NCBI GenBank assembly: GCA_910576335.1
Contig: CAJTIU010000020.1
Coordinates: 1 to 64,000, forward strand
Direction: 5' to 3'
From: Lachnospiraceae bacterium
GTDB taxonomy: Bacteria; Bacillota; Clostridia; Lachnospirales; Lachnospiraceae
DNA length: 64,000 nucleotides
The position numbers and the translations under genes were made by a program. Of the stretch, positions 7,632 through 17,100 are shown one piece after another; the stretch's first letter is position 1; every line of letters starts with the position of its first letter. Below the pieces are notes generated by a model. That model did no database searches. It saw only the letters and a program-made list of their open reading frames with translations, and was not told where the DNA came from.

Positions 7632-8939
7632 TTGGACTCGAGTGACGCCACGCAGATTATTATACTAATTGTGTTATTATTTTTATCGGCATTTTTTTCA
7701 TCTGCCGAGACAGCGCTGACGACTGTAAACAAAATTCGAATCCGCGCCCTTGCAGACGAGGGCAAGAAAACTGCAAAGACTGTATTAAACATCACAGACG
7801 ATTCCGGCAAGATGCTAAGTGCCATCCTGATTGGCAATAATATCGTGAATCTGTCTGCCGCATCTCTTACGACTACCCTGGCTTACAGCTTCGGCGGCCC
7901 ATGGGTAGCAATCGCAAGCGGAATACTGACTGTTGCAATCCTTCTCTTCGGTGAGATTACCCCGAAGACCATAGCAACAATCCATGCCGAAAAGATGTCC
8001 TTGATCTATGCCCCGGTTATCAGCATCTTCATGAAGCTCATGACCCCTGCAATCTGGGTGATCAACGGGCTGTCCCTCGGTGTACTTTTTCTGCTTCGCA
8101 TAGACCCCAATGACAAAAACCGGACCATGACTGAGACTGAGCTTCGCACAATCGTGGATGTCAGCCACGAGGACGGCGTCATTGAGTCAGACGAAAAAGA
8201 GATGATATATAATGTGTTTGATCTTGGGGATGCCAGAGCCAAGGATGTCATGGTGCCCCGTGTACACGTAACCTTTGCTGACGTAGAAAGCTCCTATAAA
8301 GAGCTCCTCGAAATCTTCCGGGAGGACAAGTTCACAAGACTTCCCGTATTCGAGGAGACCACCGACAATGTAATCGGTACAATTAACATGAAGGATCTGC
8401 TGCTCTTTGACAGCTCCAGGAAATTTCATGTCCGGGACATTCTGAGAGAGGCATACTTCACTTATGAATATAAGAATATCTCCGAGCTCCTTGTAGAGAT
8501 GCGTCAGGCTTCCTTCAATATTGCCATTGTACTTGACGAATACGGTGAAACTGCCGGTCTCATTACTCTTGAAGATATATTAGAGGAAATTGTAGGGGAG
8601 ATTCATGATGAATATGATGAAAATGAAGAAGACTTTGTAAGGGAGATCAGTCCCCGCGAGTATGTCATCGAAGGCTCTATGAACCTTGATGATTTAAATG
8701 ACCGCCTGGATCTCTCACTGGAATCCGAGGACTATGATTCCCTGGGTGGATTTATCATTGAGCACCTGGACCGCCTCCCGGAAGTCGGAGACGCCATTAC
8801 AACAAAAGACCATATCCGTCTCGTAGTCGAGACGCTGGACAAAAACCGGATTGAAAATGTCCATGTATATCTGCCCGAACCGATTATGAAGGATTACAGC
8901 TCCCCGGAAGGGAACCGCACATCTGACAAAAGAGAATAG
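7632..8939 (+). CDS. CNNM/CorC-family membrane protein (HlyC/CorC, DUF21-CBS)
   Basis: This 435-residue protein has a DUF21/CNNM transmembrane domain (about residues 1-180; hydrophobic helices starting at IIILIVLLFLSAFFSSAETAL). A pair of CBS domains follows (about 200-330, with RVHVTFADVESSYKE and IVLDEYGETAGLITLEDILEEIVGEI split across it), then a C-terminal CorC/transporter-associated domain (about 345-425). The family is implicated in magnesium or cobalt export and tolerance; the old name hemolysin is not supported. It starts with TTG at 7632, chosen because AAAGGAG lies 10 nt upstream and no better start exists. It is monocistronic, with a hairpin after the stop. Confidence 0.9.
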   Translation: MDSSDATQIIILIVLLFLSAFFSSAETALTTVNKIRIRALADEGKKTAKTVLNITDDSGKMLSAILIGNNIVNLSAASLTTTLAYSFGGPWVAIASGILTVAILLFGEITPKTIATIHAEKMSLIYAPVISIFMKLMTPAIWVINGLSLGVLFLLRIDPNDKNRTMTETELRTIVDVSHEDGVIESDEKEMIYNVFDLGDARAKDVMVPRVHVTFADVESSYKELLEIFREDKFTRLPVFEETTDNVIGTINMKDLLLFDSSRKFHVRDILREAYFTYEYKNISELLVEMRQASFNIAIVLDEYGETAGLITLEDILEEIVGEIHDEYDENEEDFVREISPREYVIEGSMNLDDLNDRLDLSLESEDYDSLGGFIIEHLDRLPEVGDAITTKDHIRLVVETLDKNRIENVHVYLPEPIMKDYSSPEGNRTSDKRE

Positions 8940-8944
8940 AATAA

Positions 8945-8966
8945 AAAATGTGCCCCGGCACATTTT
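8945..8966 (+). terminator. Hairpin terminator after the CNNM gene
   Basis: AAAATGTGCC pairs with GGCACATTTT across a two-base loop, 6 nt after the stop codon. The T4 run of the 3' arm serves as the U tract. Confidence 0.65.
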
Positions 8967-9023
8967 CGCGCCAGACGTGGACACCCGCGACATATTACAT
9001 CTTCGCGCGAGTGCGCATATCCC

Positions 9024-9071
9024 GTAAAAGGCATGGCTGGAAAGATCTGTTCTTCCACCCATGCCTTTTAC
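9024..9071. terminator. Bidirectional hairpin between convergent genes
   Basis: GTAAAAGGCATGG (9024-9036) pairs perfectly with CCATGCCTTTTAC (9059-9071). It lies between the convergent CNNM and amidase genes and could end transcription of either strand, because each arm supplies a T4 run. Confidence 0.5.
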
Positions 9072-9109
9072 ACGTACAGATATGAGACGCCAGACTCCTC
9101 AGTCCCACA

Positions 9110-9841
9110 TCAGCTCACAATTACTGTCTGATACCCTGCCCTCTTAAGCCTCTGCTCCATTGCGGCCGCCTCATTCAGGTCATCATATCCTCCCACCTGA
9201 ACTCTGATATACGGTCCGGAATCATCAATAAACGCCGGAAAATCCTGCTCCAGAAGCTCCGTCAGCATTCTCTGTGCATTTTCCCAGTTCCGGAAAGAAC
9301 CGGTCTGCACCCGGTAGTATACATCCTGTAACACCCCGGCCCCGTCAAGGGTATCCAGAATTCCCCTCGCAATCCCCTGGGCAATATCCTCAAAGTTTGC
9401 ATCAAACAATTCATTATCCACATCCGAATTAATAAATCCCGCTTCCACCAGCACCGCAGGCATCTTCGTCCTCTTAAGCACCACAAGATTCGGCCTCGCC
9501 TTTACCCCAAGGTTCACAAAGCCAACTGCCTCCAACTGATCATTGATATTCTGTGCCATCTCGTACTTGATCCCCGACAGATCATACACAAGCGTCTCAA
9601 CCCCCGACACATCATTATCCGTTGGATACGAATTTCTGTGAATTGATACAAAAAAATCCACCCCCGCATTATTTGCCTCCATGGCCTTCTCATATGGCGT
9701 CTCATATACATCTGTTGTCCTCGTATACTCTACATCAATCCCATTATTCTGCAGAATCTCCCCTACTGCAAGCGTAAGTCTTAAAACATCATCCTTCTCC
9801 TGCCTGCCATTATAGACAGCACCCGGGTCACGTCCGCCATG
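9110..9841 (-). pseudogene. 3' segment of an interrupted CwlC-like N-acetylmuramoyl-L-alanine amidase gene
   Basis: The frame opens after a TAA at about 9852 and reads HGGRDPGAVYNGRQEKDD, the second half of the Amidase_3 zinc motif, then the rest of the domain. It contains VDFFVSIHRNS (zinc His), and VLVEAGFINS with the catalytic Glu. The C-terminus is a SPOR-type repeat region (VYYRVQTGSF and YIRVQVGGY). The missing start (10 codons ending in DAG) lies 4.1 kb away at 13938-13967. Joining the two at the shared CATGG gives 253 residues with no signal peptide, the size and layout of Bacillus CwlC (about 255), a mother-cell wall hydrolase. A formal start at ATG 9682 would lack the zinc motif, so the split gene is the better reading. 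Confidence 0.88.
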
Positions 9842-9862
9842 TGCAGAGTGTTAATTGCGCAA
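9831..9862 (-). other. Right junction (att site) of the intervening element
   Basis: Read on the minus strand, element sequence TTGCGCAATTAACACTCTGCA meets amidase sequence at CATGG (9837-9841), followed by CGGACGTGACC. CATGG is also present at the other junction, so the crossover lies within or next to it. (The element-side stretch is 21 bases; the key part is TTGCGCAA at 9855-9862.). Confidence 0.75.
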
Positions 9863-9961
9863 ATGCCATATGTATTTCCCCCAGACTGATTAGGGGATTT
9901 AGAAATGTGTGTGATCAGACAACCTTTTCCTCCAATTCCACACTATAGCTTCTCGGAATCT

Positions 9962-11695
9962 CTATGAATGAGATTCTCTAAAAGAGCAGGATTCAGCCAA
10001 TGCTTTCCCTATCAACACTTTTTTACCACAAAATGCAAATCCATATTTCCGTATCCGGTCTTCTGATACACCTTTTGCCTCCAGCATGGAAGCATACTGC
10101 TTCTCCTCTATCTGCAGAAGCGCTACATCAACCGTATCCGCAAGCTCTGTCTCGTCTTCTGGGTCTTGTACTTTAAACTCCATGATAATTCCAAAATCAT
10201 GCACATCTCTCGGCTCCAGCAACACATCGTACCTTCCGAATCCACTCTCTCTGTTCGAGGTAATGATATACCGATTTTCTAGAGTAACCATTAATCCTAA
10301 AACAAAACCATGGTAAAAACGTTCCGGCTCACTTTCCTCAGATGGTCTGTTGCCACTGTCAAAATAACTGAACATTACTTTTGACACCCGATTCATATAG
10401 ACATTCATTGCCTTTAAATCATCATTGAGGAGCGCTTTGATAAAATCATTATAGCTGGAAGCAGAAGAGGAAAACCACCCCCGCACAATACTTCTGAACA
10501 TGATCATCGTCTCAAAATTGGTAATCTCCAGTTCATAGAGTTCTTTCCATTCCATATATCCCAACTGTTGCATCCTATAATTCTTCACTTTAAGATATCC
10601 ACTTGCCAAAAAAAGACTCCAGACTGCAGTTTCATCCAAATCCAACTGATTATAAACAATCTGCTCCTCAATCTCAGCTTCAATGCTTTCCCCGGCCAGC
10701 AACTGTCTAAACGTTTCTTTAATCTGTTTGCCTCCCCGCCGGATTAGTTTCCCTATAAGGCTATTGCTGCTTGTATTCGCCCAATAAGTACCAACACGGC
10801 GTTCTGACAAATAATTAATGATAGACCACGGATTATAAATATCCTTTATGCTGCCAAATATGAACCCATCATACCATTCCTTTACTTCCTCTTTCTTGTC
10901 TGACAAAGCGTACTCATCCAAAGCTTCAAACACTTCTTCTTCTGTAAATCCAAAGGAATCCCCATACAAAGATGAAGTTGTTGTTACCACTTTCATATTA
11001 TTTAGATCTGAAAAAATAGATTCTTTACTGACTCTGGTAATCCCTGTCAAAATTGCACGCTCAAGATATGGATTTCCCTTGAATGTTGCATTAAGTATAC
11101 TACGGATAAACACCAGCAGTTCTTCCCAGTATCCATCTATATATGCTTCTTGCATAGGTGTGTCATATTCATCCAAAAGAATAATTACCTTTTTCCCATA
11201 ATAACGACACAGGTAATCCGATATCCTTCTAAGAGATACCGTTATCTCCGAATCCCGCATATCAATAGATACCCTGCGGTAATATTCTTTCTCATTCTCT
11301 TCCAGTAAGTCTCCTTTTGCAAGAAATGCATACTTATTATACAAGTCCACAATGGTCTGGCATATCTTGATTCGCGCTTCTTCATAAGATGTATCCTTCA
11401 CATCTGCAAAGCTCAATGAGATTACCGGGTAAGTTCCCTGCAGGCTGCGGTATACTTCCTCTCTCCAGATATTTAGTCCCTCAAAAAGCAAACTGCCGGC
11501 ATGATCTACCGAAAAAAATTGCTCCACCATGCTCATTGTCAGAGTCTTCCCAAACCGACGGGGGCGTGTAATCAGCGTCACATCATCCATAGATTCCCAC
11601 CATTCTTTTATAAACATGGTTTTATCTACATAGAAGACTCTCCGTGTAATCATTTTTTCAAAATCCTGGATTCCAATTCCTACCGTTCTTGCCAT
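9962..11695 (-). CDS. AAA-ATPase-like protein with C-terminal PD-(D/E)XK nuclease domain
   Basis: This protein is about 577 residues. The N-terminus has an AAA-ATPase_like fold: FYVDKT, then the P-loop region RPRRFGKTLTMSM, and a Walker B-like VIILLDEYDTPM near residue 165. The C-terminus (GFGRYDVLLEPR...IIMEFKV) has the D-x-E-x-K spacing of PDDEXK_9 nucleases. Such genes are abundant and often multi-copy in Lachnospiraceae; a role in DNA mobility or defence is suspected but unproven. ATG 11695 is chosen because GAGGAGGTAAT precedes it; the longer frame to 11737 has no such signal. It lies inside the intervening element. Confidence 0.8.
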   Translation of the reverse strand: MARTVGIGIQDFEKMITRRVFYVDKTMFIKEWWESMDDVTLITRPRRFGKTLTMSMVEQFFSVDHAGSLLFEGLNIWREEVYRSLQGTYPVISLSFADVKDTSYEEARIKICQTIVDLYNKYAFLAKGDLLEENEKEYYRRVSIDMRDSEITVSLRRISDYLCRYYGKKVIILLDEYDTPMQEAYIDGYWEELLVFIRSILNATFKGNPYLERAILTGITRVSKESIFSDLNNMKVVTTTSSLYGDSFGFTEEEVFEALDEYALSDKKEEVKEWYDGFIFGSIKDIYNPWSIINYLSERRVGTYWANTSSNSLIGKLIRRGGKQIKETFRQLLAGESIEAEIEEQIVYNQLDLDETAVWSLFLASGYLKVKNYRMQQLGYMEWKELYELEITNFETMIMFRSIVRGWFSSSASSYNDFIKALLNDDLKAMNVYMNRVSKVMFSYFDSGNRPSEESEPERFYHGFVLGLMVTLENRYIITSNRESGFGRYDVLLEPRDVHDFGIIMEFKVQDPEDETELADTVDVALLQIEEKQYASMLEAKGVSEDRIRKYGFAFCGKKVLIGKALAESCSFRESHS

Positions 11696-11905
11696 ATTAC
11701 CTCCTCTTTCTGCGGACCCCCAATCTCTTTTTATCATTATATTCTGTTTTTAGCAAAATCACAACTATTACCTTCCTTTGCTTTTAGAGCTCTTAATCCA
11801 TTAAACCCATCGACAGGCGCATAAAATCCCATCATAACTCATGGGATTACTCTAATTTCTTTTCCTGCACGATATTCAGTTATCAATTTTCAAGTAAAAT
11901 CTCAT

Positions 11906-13531
11906 TCATTGAGATTCCGAGAAGTTATCACTATATACACTGGAAAATAAATGTTCCAACTCATTTCCGAAGTTGTAAGTGATTTTGATTTTACGGTTTT
12001 CGTAGACTTTTATTTCACTTATCATTTCCACCACAATATCTCTGTCCAGTGATTCAATGTCTTTTAATTCCAAAAGCCTTTTAAGCCAGGGCGTTTCAAA
12101 AACATCTTCTGTCACATTGTCATTCTTCTTTTCTTCCAGTGCTTCAATCTGTTTGGAGTAAAGTTCTTCTTTTTTTAGATAATCCTCTCGGTAAGAAAGA
12201 AATTCTTCTTTGGAAATCAGTTCTTCTCTGTAATCTTCATATATGGATTTTTTTAGTTTTTTCACACGTTCCAACTCTGTTTTGATTTTACTAAGCTCCG
12301 TATCTGCAATCCTTTTAACTTTTGAAGCTGTGAAACTCTGCGATTGTACCAACTCTTTCAAATTGTCTGCACTGTGGGCGATTACTTTCAAATCACCTAG
12401 CACAATATCTTCCAAAACCGCCATAGGAAGTGTGTGAGGCGTACAATACTGTTTCCCGTTTCTCTTATATGTTCCACAATAAAGACTATATGTTTTACTT
12501 CCATCTGCACGACGCCACATATTTTTTGCCATTGCTCTGCCACAGTCGCCACATTTCACAAAACCAGCAAAGATATTTTTATTCGTTTCCAAATCCAGTT
12601 CTCTTGTCCTTTTCTGTAAAAGAGACCTGGCCTTTTCCCATGTTACTTTATCTATAATCGGCTCATGGGTATTCTCAACGATTATCCATTCTTCTTTTGT
12701 CATTTTCTTCTGCTTACTTCTCATACGCTGGCGCTTTGTTCCCTGTACCATATTACCCACATACATTTCCCTGTGAAGAATACTGTTAATTGTGGAATAC
12801 GACCAGTACGTTGTACTCTCCAGGCAGTTACAGTTTTTGTAATTCTCACCATTGACCTTTTTATATTCTGCCGGACAAAGAACACCCTCTGCGTTCAGCA
12901 GCTTAGCAATTTTCTGTTTCCCATATCCCTGTATATATAAGGAAAAGATTCTGCGGACAACATCAGCCGCGTAATCATCAATCACCAGTTTATGTTTATC
13001 CACAGGGGATTTTTTGTAACCATAGCTTGTAAATGCTCCAATAAACTCACCGGCTTTTTGTTTTGACTTTACTGTTGCCTGTATCTTTTTGGAAATATCT
13101 CTTGCGTACTGTTCATTGAAAATATTCTTGATTGGGAGAAGCATATCATATGCCTGTTTCATACTGTCAATACCATCTGTTACCGATATGAAACGAACTC
13201 CCATTTCTGGAAAATATCGCTCCAAGTATCTTCCGGTATCAATGTAATCGCGCCCGAATCTTGATAAATCCTTTACTACAACACAATTAACTTCTCCATC
13301 TTCAATATCCGCAATCATTCTCTGGAAACTAGGCCGGTTGAAATTCGTTCCTGAATAACCATCATCAACGTACACGTCATACAAGATAAAATCTTCTTTT
13401 TTTGCAATATACTCTGCTAAAAGTTTTCTCTGATTTCCTACGCTGTCGCTTTCTTCCTTATCACCATCTTCTCTTGATAATCTGATATAAATTGCAACAT
13501 TGAATAAGTTCAATACTTTTTGAAGTTTCAT
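11906..13531 (-). CDS. Large serine recombinase (TnpX/SpoIVCA type)
   Basis: This protein is about 541 residues. The N-terminal resolvase domain has the catalytic-Ser context YIRLSREDGD (about residue 16) and YVDDGYSGTNFNRPSF, then VVVKDLSRFGRDY. A Recombinase domain (about 165-270, with GYKKSPVDKHKL and AKLLNAEGV) and a zinc beta-ribbon follow (CGDC at about 325, YCGTYKRNGKQYC at about 345). A long coiled coil (about 380-460) is typical of large serine integrases and controls direction. ATG 13531 is preferred to 13543 because GGTGG lies 5 nt upstream. It is likely the enzyme that inserts and excises the surrounding element. Excision normally also needs a directionality factor. Confidence 0.93.
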   Translation of the reverse strand: MKLQKVLNLFNVAIYIRLSREDGDKEESDSVGNQRKLLAEYIAKKEDFILYDVYVDDGYSGTNFNRPSFQRMIADIEDGEVNCVVVKDLSRFGRDYIDTGRYLERYFPEMGVRFISVTDGIDSMKQAYDMLLPIKNIFNEQYARDISKKIQATVKSKQKAGEFIGAFTSYGYKKSPVDKHKLVIDDYAADVVRRIFSLYIQGYGKQKIAKLLNAEGVLCPAEYKKVNGENYKNCNCLESTTYWSYSTINSILHREMYVGNMVQGTKRQRMRSKQKKMTKEEWIIVENTHEPIIDKVTWEKARSLLQKRTRELDLETNKNIFAGFVKCGDCGRAMAKNMWRRADGSKTYSLYCGTYKRNGKQYCTPHTLPMAVLEDIVLGDLKVIAHSADNLKELVQSQSFTASKVKRIADTELSKIKTELERVKKLKKSIYEDYREELISKEEFLSYREDYLKKEELYSKQIEALEEKKNDNVTEDVFETPWLKRLLELKDIESLDRDIVVEMISEIKVYENRKIKITYNFGNELEHLFSSVYSDNFSESQ

Positions 13532-13616
13532 ATATCCACCCATTCAACTGTTGCCCTGTCTATAATAAGATTATCCCACGCTTTACCATAAAAAGCAGCC
13601 GCTTTCTGTGGATTTC

Positions 13617-13748
13617 TCATACCAGACTACCGTTTTGAGCCTTCTTATTAAGGTGAGATTTAATGATGCGGATAAGCAATTCCTCTGCGGTAAACTTTGA
13701 TAAAAACTCCCTTTCCACTATATATCGGATTGGTTCTTTCTTTTCCAA
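13617..13748 (-). CDS. Small acidic-basic protein upstream of the recombinase
   Basis: This is a 43-residue ORF starting with TTG at 13748, preceded by AAGGAGG. It begins MEKKEPIRYIVEREF and contains an amphipathic helix (FTAEELLIRIIKS). An ATGA overlap leads into a further 30-codon open frame that runs to the recombinase start, suggesting translational coupling. Small proteins in this position on serine-recombinase elements can be transposon accessory proteins or recombination directionality factors. That is inference, and I do not recognise the family with certainty. Confidence 0.5.
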   Translation of the reverse strand: MEKKEPIRYIVEREFLSKFTAEELLIRIIKSHLNKKAQNGSLV

Positions 13749-13751
13749 ACT

Positions 13752-13901
13752 TTATCGTCCTCCTTGTTTTGGCCATCTATTCTCAACATATGCAAACAGG
13801 CTTATCCAATATACCTGTCTGCTTTCCTTTTTCTCAATAATCAGATGGCTTTCTGCGTGAGAGTAAGTGAGGTTTGTTTTCCCTTTCTTTAAGTAATATC
13901 G
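13752..13901 (-). other. Open frame without a start codon near the element's left end
   Basis: A 49-codon open frame ends at 13752 and contains KKGKTNLTYSHAESHLIIE and WPKQGGR. It looks protein-like and is followed at once by the small ORF at 13748. No ATG, GTG or TTG start is present in frame, and stops lie just upstream near the attachment site. It may be a truncated gene or chance. Confidence 0.25.
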
Positions 13902-13914
13902 TTATCAGCCTTAC

Positions 13915-13937
13915 TTGCGCAACTGTGTTCCTCCATG
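13915..13937 (-). other. Left junction (att site) of the intervening element
   Basis: On the minus strand, amidase sequence GATGCGGGTCATGG changes after CATGG (13933-13937) into element sequence AGGAACACAGTTGCGCAAG. It carries the second TTGCGCAA (13915-13922). In the split state the amidase start reads ten native codons, HGG, and then TQLRK and a stop. Confidence 0.75.
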
Positions 13938-13967
13938 ACCCGCATCCAGCATAATTGAATATGGCAT
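13933..13967 (-). pseudogene. 5' segment of the interrupted CwlC-like amidase
   Basis: ATG 13967 follows TAGGAG at good spacing and encodes MPYSIMLDAGHGG. This is the first beta strand and first zinc histidine of an Amidase_3 domain, with no signal peptide, as in CwlC. The frame then runs into element sequence and stops after TQLRK. The promoter and ribosome binding site of the gene are therefore intact, and only the insertion prevents a full product. Confidence 0.88.
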
Positions 13968-14026
13968 ATATATAACTCCTAAACTTTTTTATATTATACT
14001 ATGAAAAGGGACAGTCTAATGTTAAG

Positions 14027-14097
14027 TTGGGGACAGGGCATTTTTCACCTCAAAAGTTCCTGTGGAGCGTTTGATGTAAAAAATGCCCTGTCCCCAA
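14027..14097. repeat. REP-like palindrome, long form (copy a)
   Basis: The arms TTGGGGACAGGGCATTTTT and its complement enclose 32 bp containing CACCTCAAAAGTT and GTGGAGCG. The same interior occurs in reverse orientation in the copy at 20203. It lies between the divergent amidase 5' segment and the EndoQ-UvrD gene. Confidence 0.8.
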
Positions 14098-14172
14098 TAA
14101 TCTGTTGTATTGCATAAAAAAATCAGTTATACTTTTAGTCATAGTAGAACGTTTTTGAAAGAAGGTATCATT

Positions 14173-17100
14173 ATGCACATTGCTGATTTGCATATTCACT
14201 CCCGTTATTCCCGCGCCACTAGCAGGGACTGCACCCCGGAGACTCTTGATCTGTGGGCGAGGCGCAAGGGAATCGGCATTGTCGGAACCGGCGACTTCAC
14301 ACACCCGGCATGGCGGCAGGAACTCCAGGAAAAGCTAAGACCCGCAGGGGGAGGACTCTATGTACTAAAGGACGAATACCGCATCGCGGATTCCGGTGCT
14401 GCGGACATCCTGCAGCCCCATTTCGTCATAACCGGCGAGATCAGCTCCATTTATAAAAAATATGACAAGGTGCGAAAAGTGCACAGCCTGATTCTTATTC
14501 CCGGGCTTGAGGAAGCTGAGATCATCTCCCGGAAGCTTGAGGCGATCGGCAATATCCATTCCGATGGGAGGCCCATACTGGGACTGGACTGCCATGACCT
14601 GTTGGAAATCCTTCTGGAACTCTGTCCGGAAGCAGTCTATGTTCCTGCCCACATCTGGACTCCCCATTTTTCCCTGTTCGGCGCTTTTTCGGGCTTTAAT
14701 TCTGTGGAAGAATGTTTCGGCGACCTGTCCTCCCATATCCATGCGATGGAAACCGGCCTTTCCTCGGATCCGCCCATGAACTGGCGTGTATCTGCCCTGG
14801 ACCGCTACCAGCTGATTTCCAATTCCGACGCCCACTCTCCCGCGAAACTGGGCCGGGAGGCCAGTCTGCTCGACATCCCATTGTCCTACGAAGCATTAAA
14901 AAATGCAATTGAGACCGGAAACGGGCTGGCCGGAACCATTGAATTTTTCCCGGAGGAGGGAAAATACCACTTTGACGGCCACCGGAAATGTGATATCTGT
15001 CTGTCCCCCTCAGAGACGGAAAAGTACGGCGGCATCTGTCCTGTCTGCGGACGCAGGCTGACCATTGGGGTATCGCACCGCATAGAGCAGATGGCAGACC
15101 GGTCTGAGGGCTATATAAAAAGGGGTGCCCCGGCCTACGAGAGCCTTGTACCTCTTCCTGAAATTATCGCCGCATCCGTAGGATACTCCTCTGCCAGCGC
15201 CAAAGTACAGAGGGAATACCAAGTGATGCTGAAAAAGCTTGGGCCGGAATTTCCGATTCTGAGGGAAATTCCCCTTGAGGAAATCCGAAGCGTCTCGGGT
15301 ATCTTAATTTCTGAGGGAATCGGACGGCTCCGGCAGGGGACTGTCACGAGAATCCCTGGATTTGACGGAAGGTACGGGATCATACGCCTCTTCACCCCCG
15401 AAGACCTGGATCAGCTGAACGGCCAGCTAAGCCTCTTTAGCGGCGAGGAAGCTCTCCCTGGGAATCCGTCTGCTGACAGTAATCCAAAGCAGAACGCAGA
15501 CTCTGTGCATAAATCAGAAAACAGGCCCTCAGGCCAGCCGCAGAATAACAGCACCTCCGTTCTGCCCACAGAAGACCAGCAGGCAGAGCAGCCATACCCA
15601 CTACAGAGCGGCACAGAAAACCTCAGATCCGGTAACCGGCAGCCTCTTCCCCATGCCCTGGCAAATGAACGTCAGCGCTGCGCCATAGAAGCCATTGGCC
15701 GTGTGACATTAGTAACTGCAGGTCCCGGAACCGGGAAGACATACACCCTGGTCTCCCACATACTGCACCTTCTGGAAATAAGAAGAGTAAAGCCCTCCTG
15801 CATCACTGCTGTCACCTTTACCAATCAGGCTGCAGAGGAAATGCGGGAGCGGATTCAGAAGCAGATAGGGAAAAGTACTGCCACAAGACGGCTGCAGATC
15901 GGAACCTTCCACTCCATAGCATGGAAATTTCTCATGGAAAACGGAGTAGAAGCCTCCCTTGCCGGAGAGACAGTGACAAGAGATCTGGCAGAGAGCATCA
16001 TAAAAACCCTCGGGCTGAACATAAGTGTCACCCGTTTCTTGAATGAATTTTCGCGCTATAAGACAAGAACCTTTCTGTATTCCTCCGAAGAGACCTCCGG
16101 CCTGACGGACTGCAGCACAGCACAGCAGCCCCTTATGCCGGATATGGCTGCCATGGGAATTATGTCGGATACAGCCAAAGATAATGGAGCAGAAGATGCA
16201 GATGAGCGCCTGTCTGCCGATAAACTCGCGGGGGCATTTGCTACCTATCAGAATGCTCTGCAGGAATATCATGTCATGGATTTTGACGATATATTAATAG
16301 AAGCCTGCCGGATTGCCTCAGATAAACCTGCGGAAAATAAAACGGATGCCGGACATTTTACCTACCTCATGGTGGACGAGTTCCAGGATATCAGCCTCCT
16401 TGAATACCGGCTTATGAAGGCATGGAACGAAGGCGGGAAGGAACTGTTCATCATCGGCGATGCCGACCAGTCCATCTATAGCTTCCGGGGCTCCGATGCA
16501 CGATGCTTTGATCGCCTGGCAGAAGAATTTCCGAAGGCTGTCCGGATCACGCTTGAAGAAAACTACAGATCCACGCCGCAGATCCTCACTTTCGCCGAAG
16601 AAATCATTTCCAAAAATCCCGGCGGAACCAGGCATTTACAGCCCCACAGGCCGGACGGCCTTCCTGTACGGCTTGTCCAGGCAGACAGCGCCGCCTCAGA
16701 AGCTATATTTATCGCAAAGGAAATCAACCGGCTCACCGGCGGAATCGGAATGCTGGATGCCCAGGATATTTTCCCTGATAACGGAGGAAGTCCCAAAAGC
16801 TTTGATGACATTGCAGTCCTGTACCGGACCCGCAGGCAGGCAGACCTTTTGGAAACATGCCTGAAAAAAGAAGGCATCCCCTACATTGTCTCCGGCCGGG
16901 ATGACTATCTCCTGGAACCCGCAGTACGGGGAACGATAAGCTTCTTTACAAGCCTACTAAATCCGGCCTCAGAACACAGACTGGCAAAGGAAAACGCGCT
17001 GAAACTTCTGTGGAACTCCGGGACAGAAGGCCCTGCCGACAGGATGGCAGACACCATCTACGAAGCCATGGCAATAAAATATACGCCCTTTATGAAAAAG

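Larger units (their letters stand above)
9837..13937 (-). mobile_element. 4.1-kb serine-recombinase intervening element inside the amidase gene
   Basis: The element separates the two halves of the CwlC-like amidase and is flanked by the 5-bp identity CATGG (9837-9841 and 13933-13937). Excision removes 4,096 bp and rebuilds the zinc motif in frame. It carries a large serine recombinase, a small 43-codon ORF and an AAA-ATPase/PD-(D/E)XK gene, all on the same strand as the host gene. Rejoining the element ends gives a candidate attP in which two copies of the palindrome TTGCGCAA sit 28 nt apart with the CATGG core near the centre. No terminal inverted repeats or target duplication of transposon type are seen. 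The architecture is that of the sigK intervening (skin) element. Confidence 0.85.

Noticed and set aside
9110-9682. A short amidase starting at ATG 9682
   Set aside because: It would lack the zinc-binding HGG motif, and coding sequence clearly continues upstream to the element junction.
9837-13937. The 4.1-kb insert as a classic IS or transposon
   Set aside because: There are no terminal inverted repeats, DDE transposase or target duplication; only a 5-bp core is shared, as for serine integrases.
14110-14172. Upstream start (ATG 14110) for the EndoQ-UvrD gene
   Set aside because: There is no ribosome binding site, and the extra 21 residues do not resemble the family; ATG 14173 has one.
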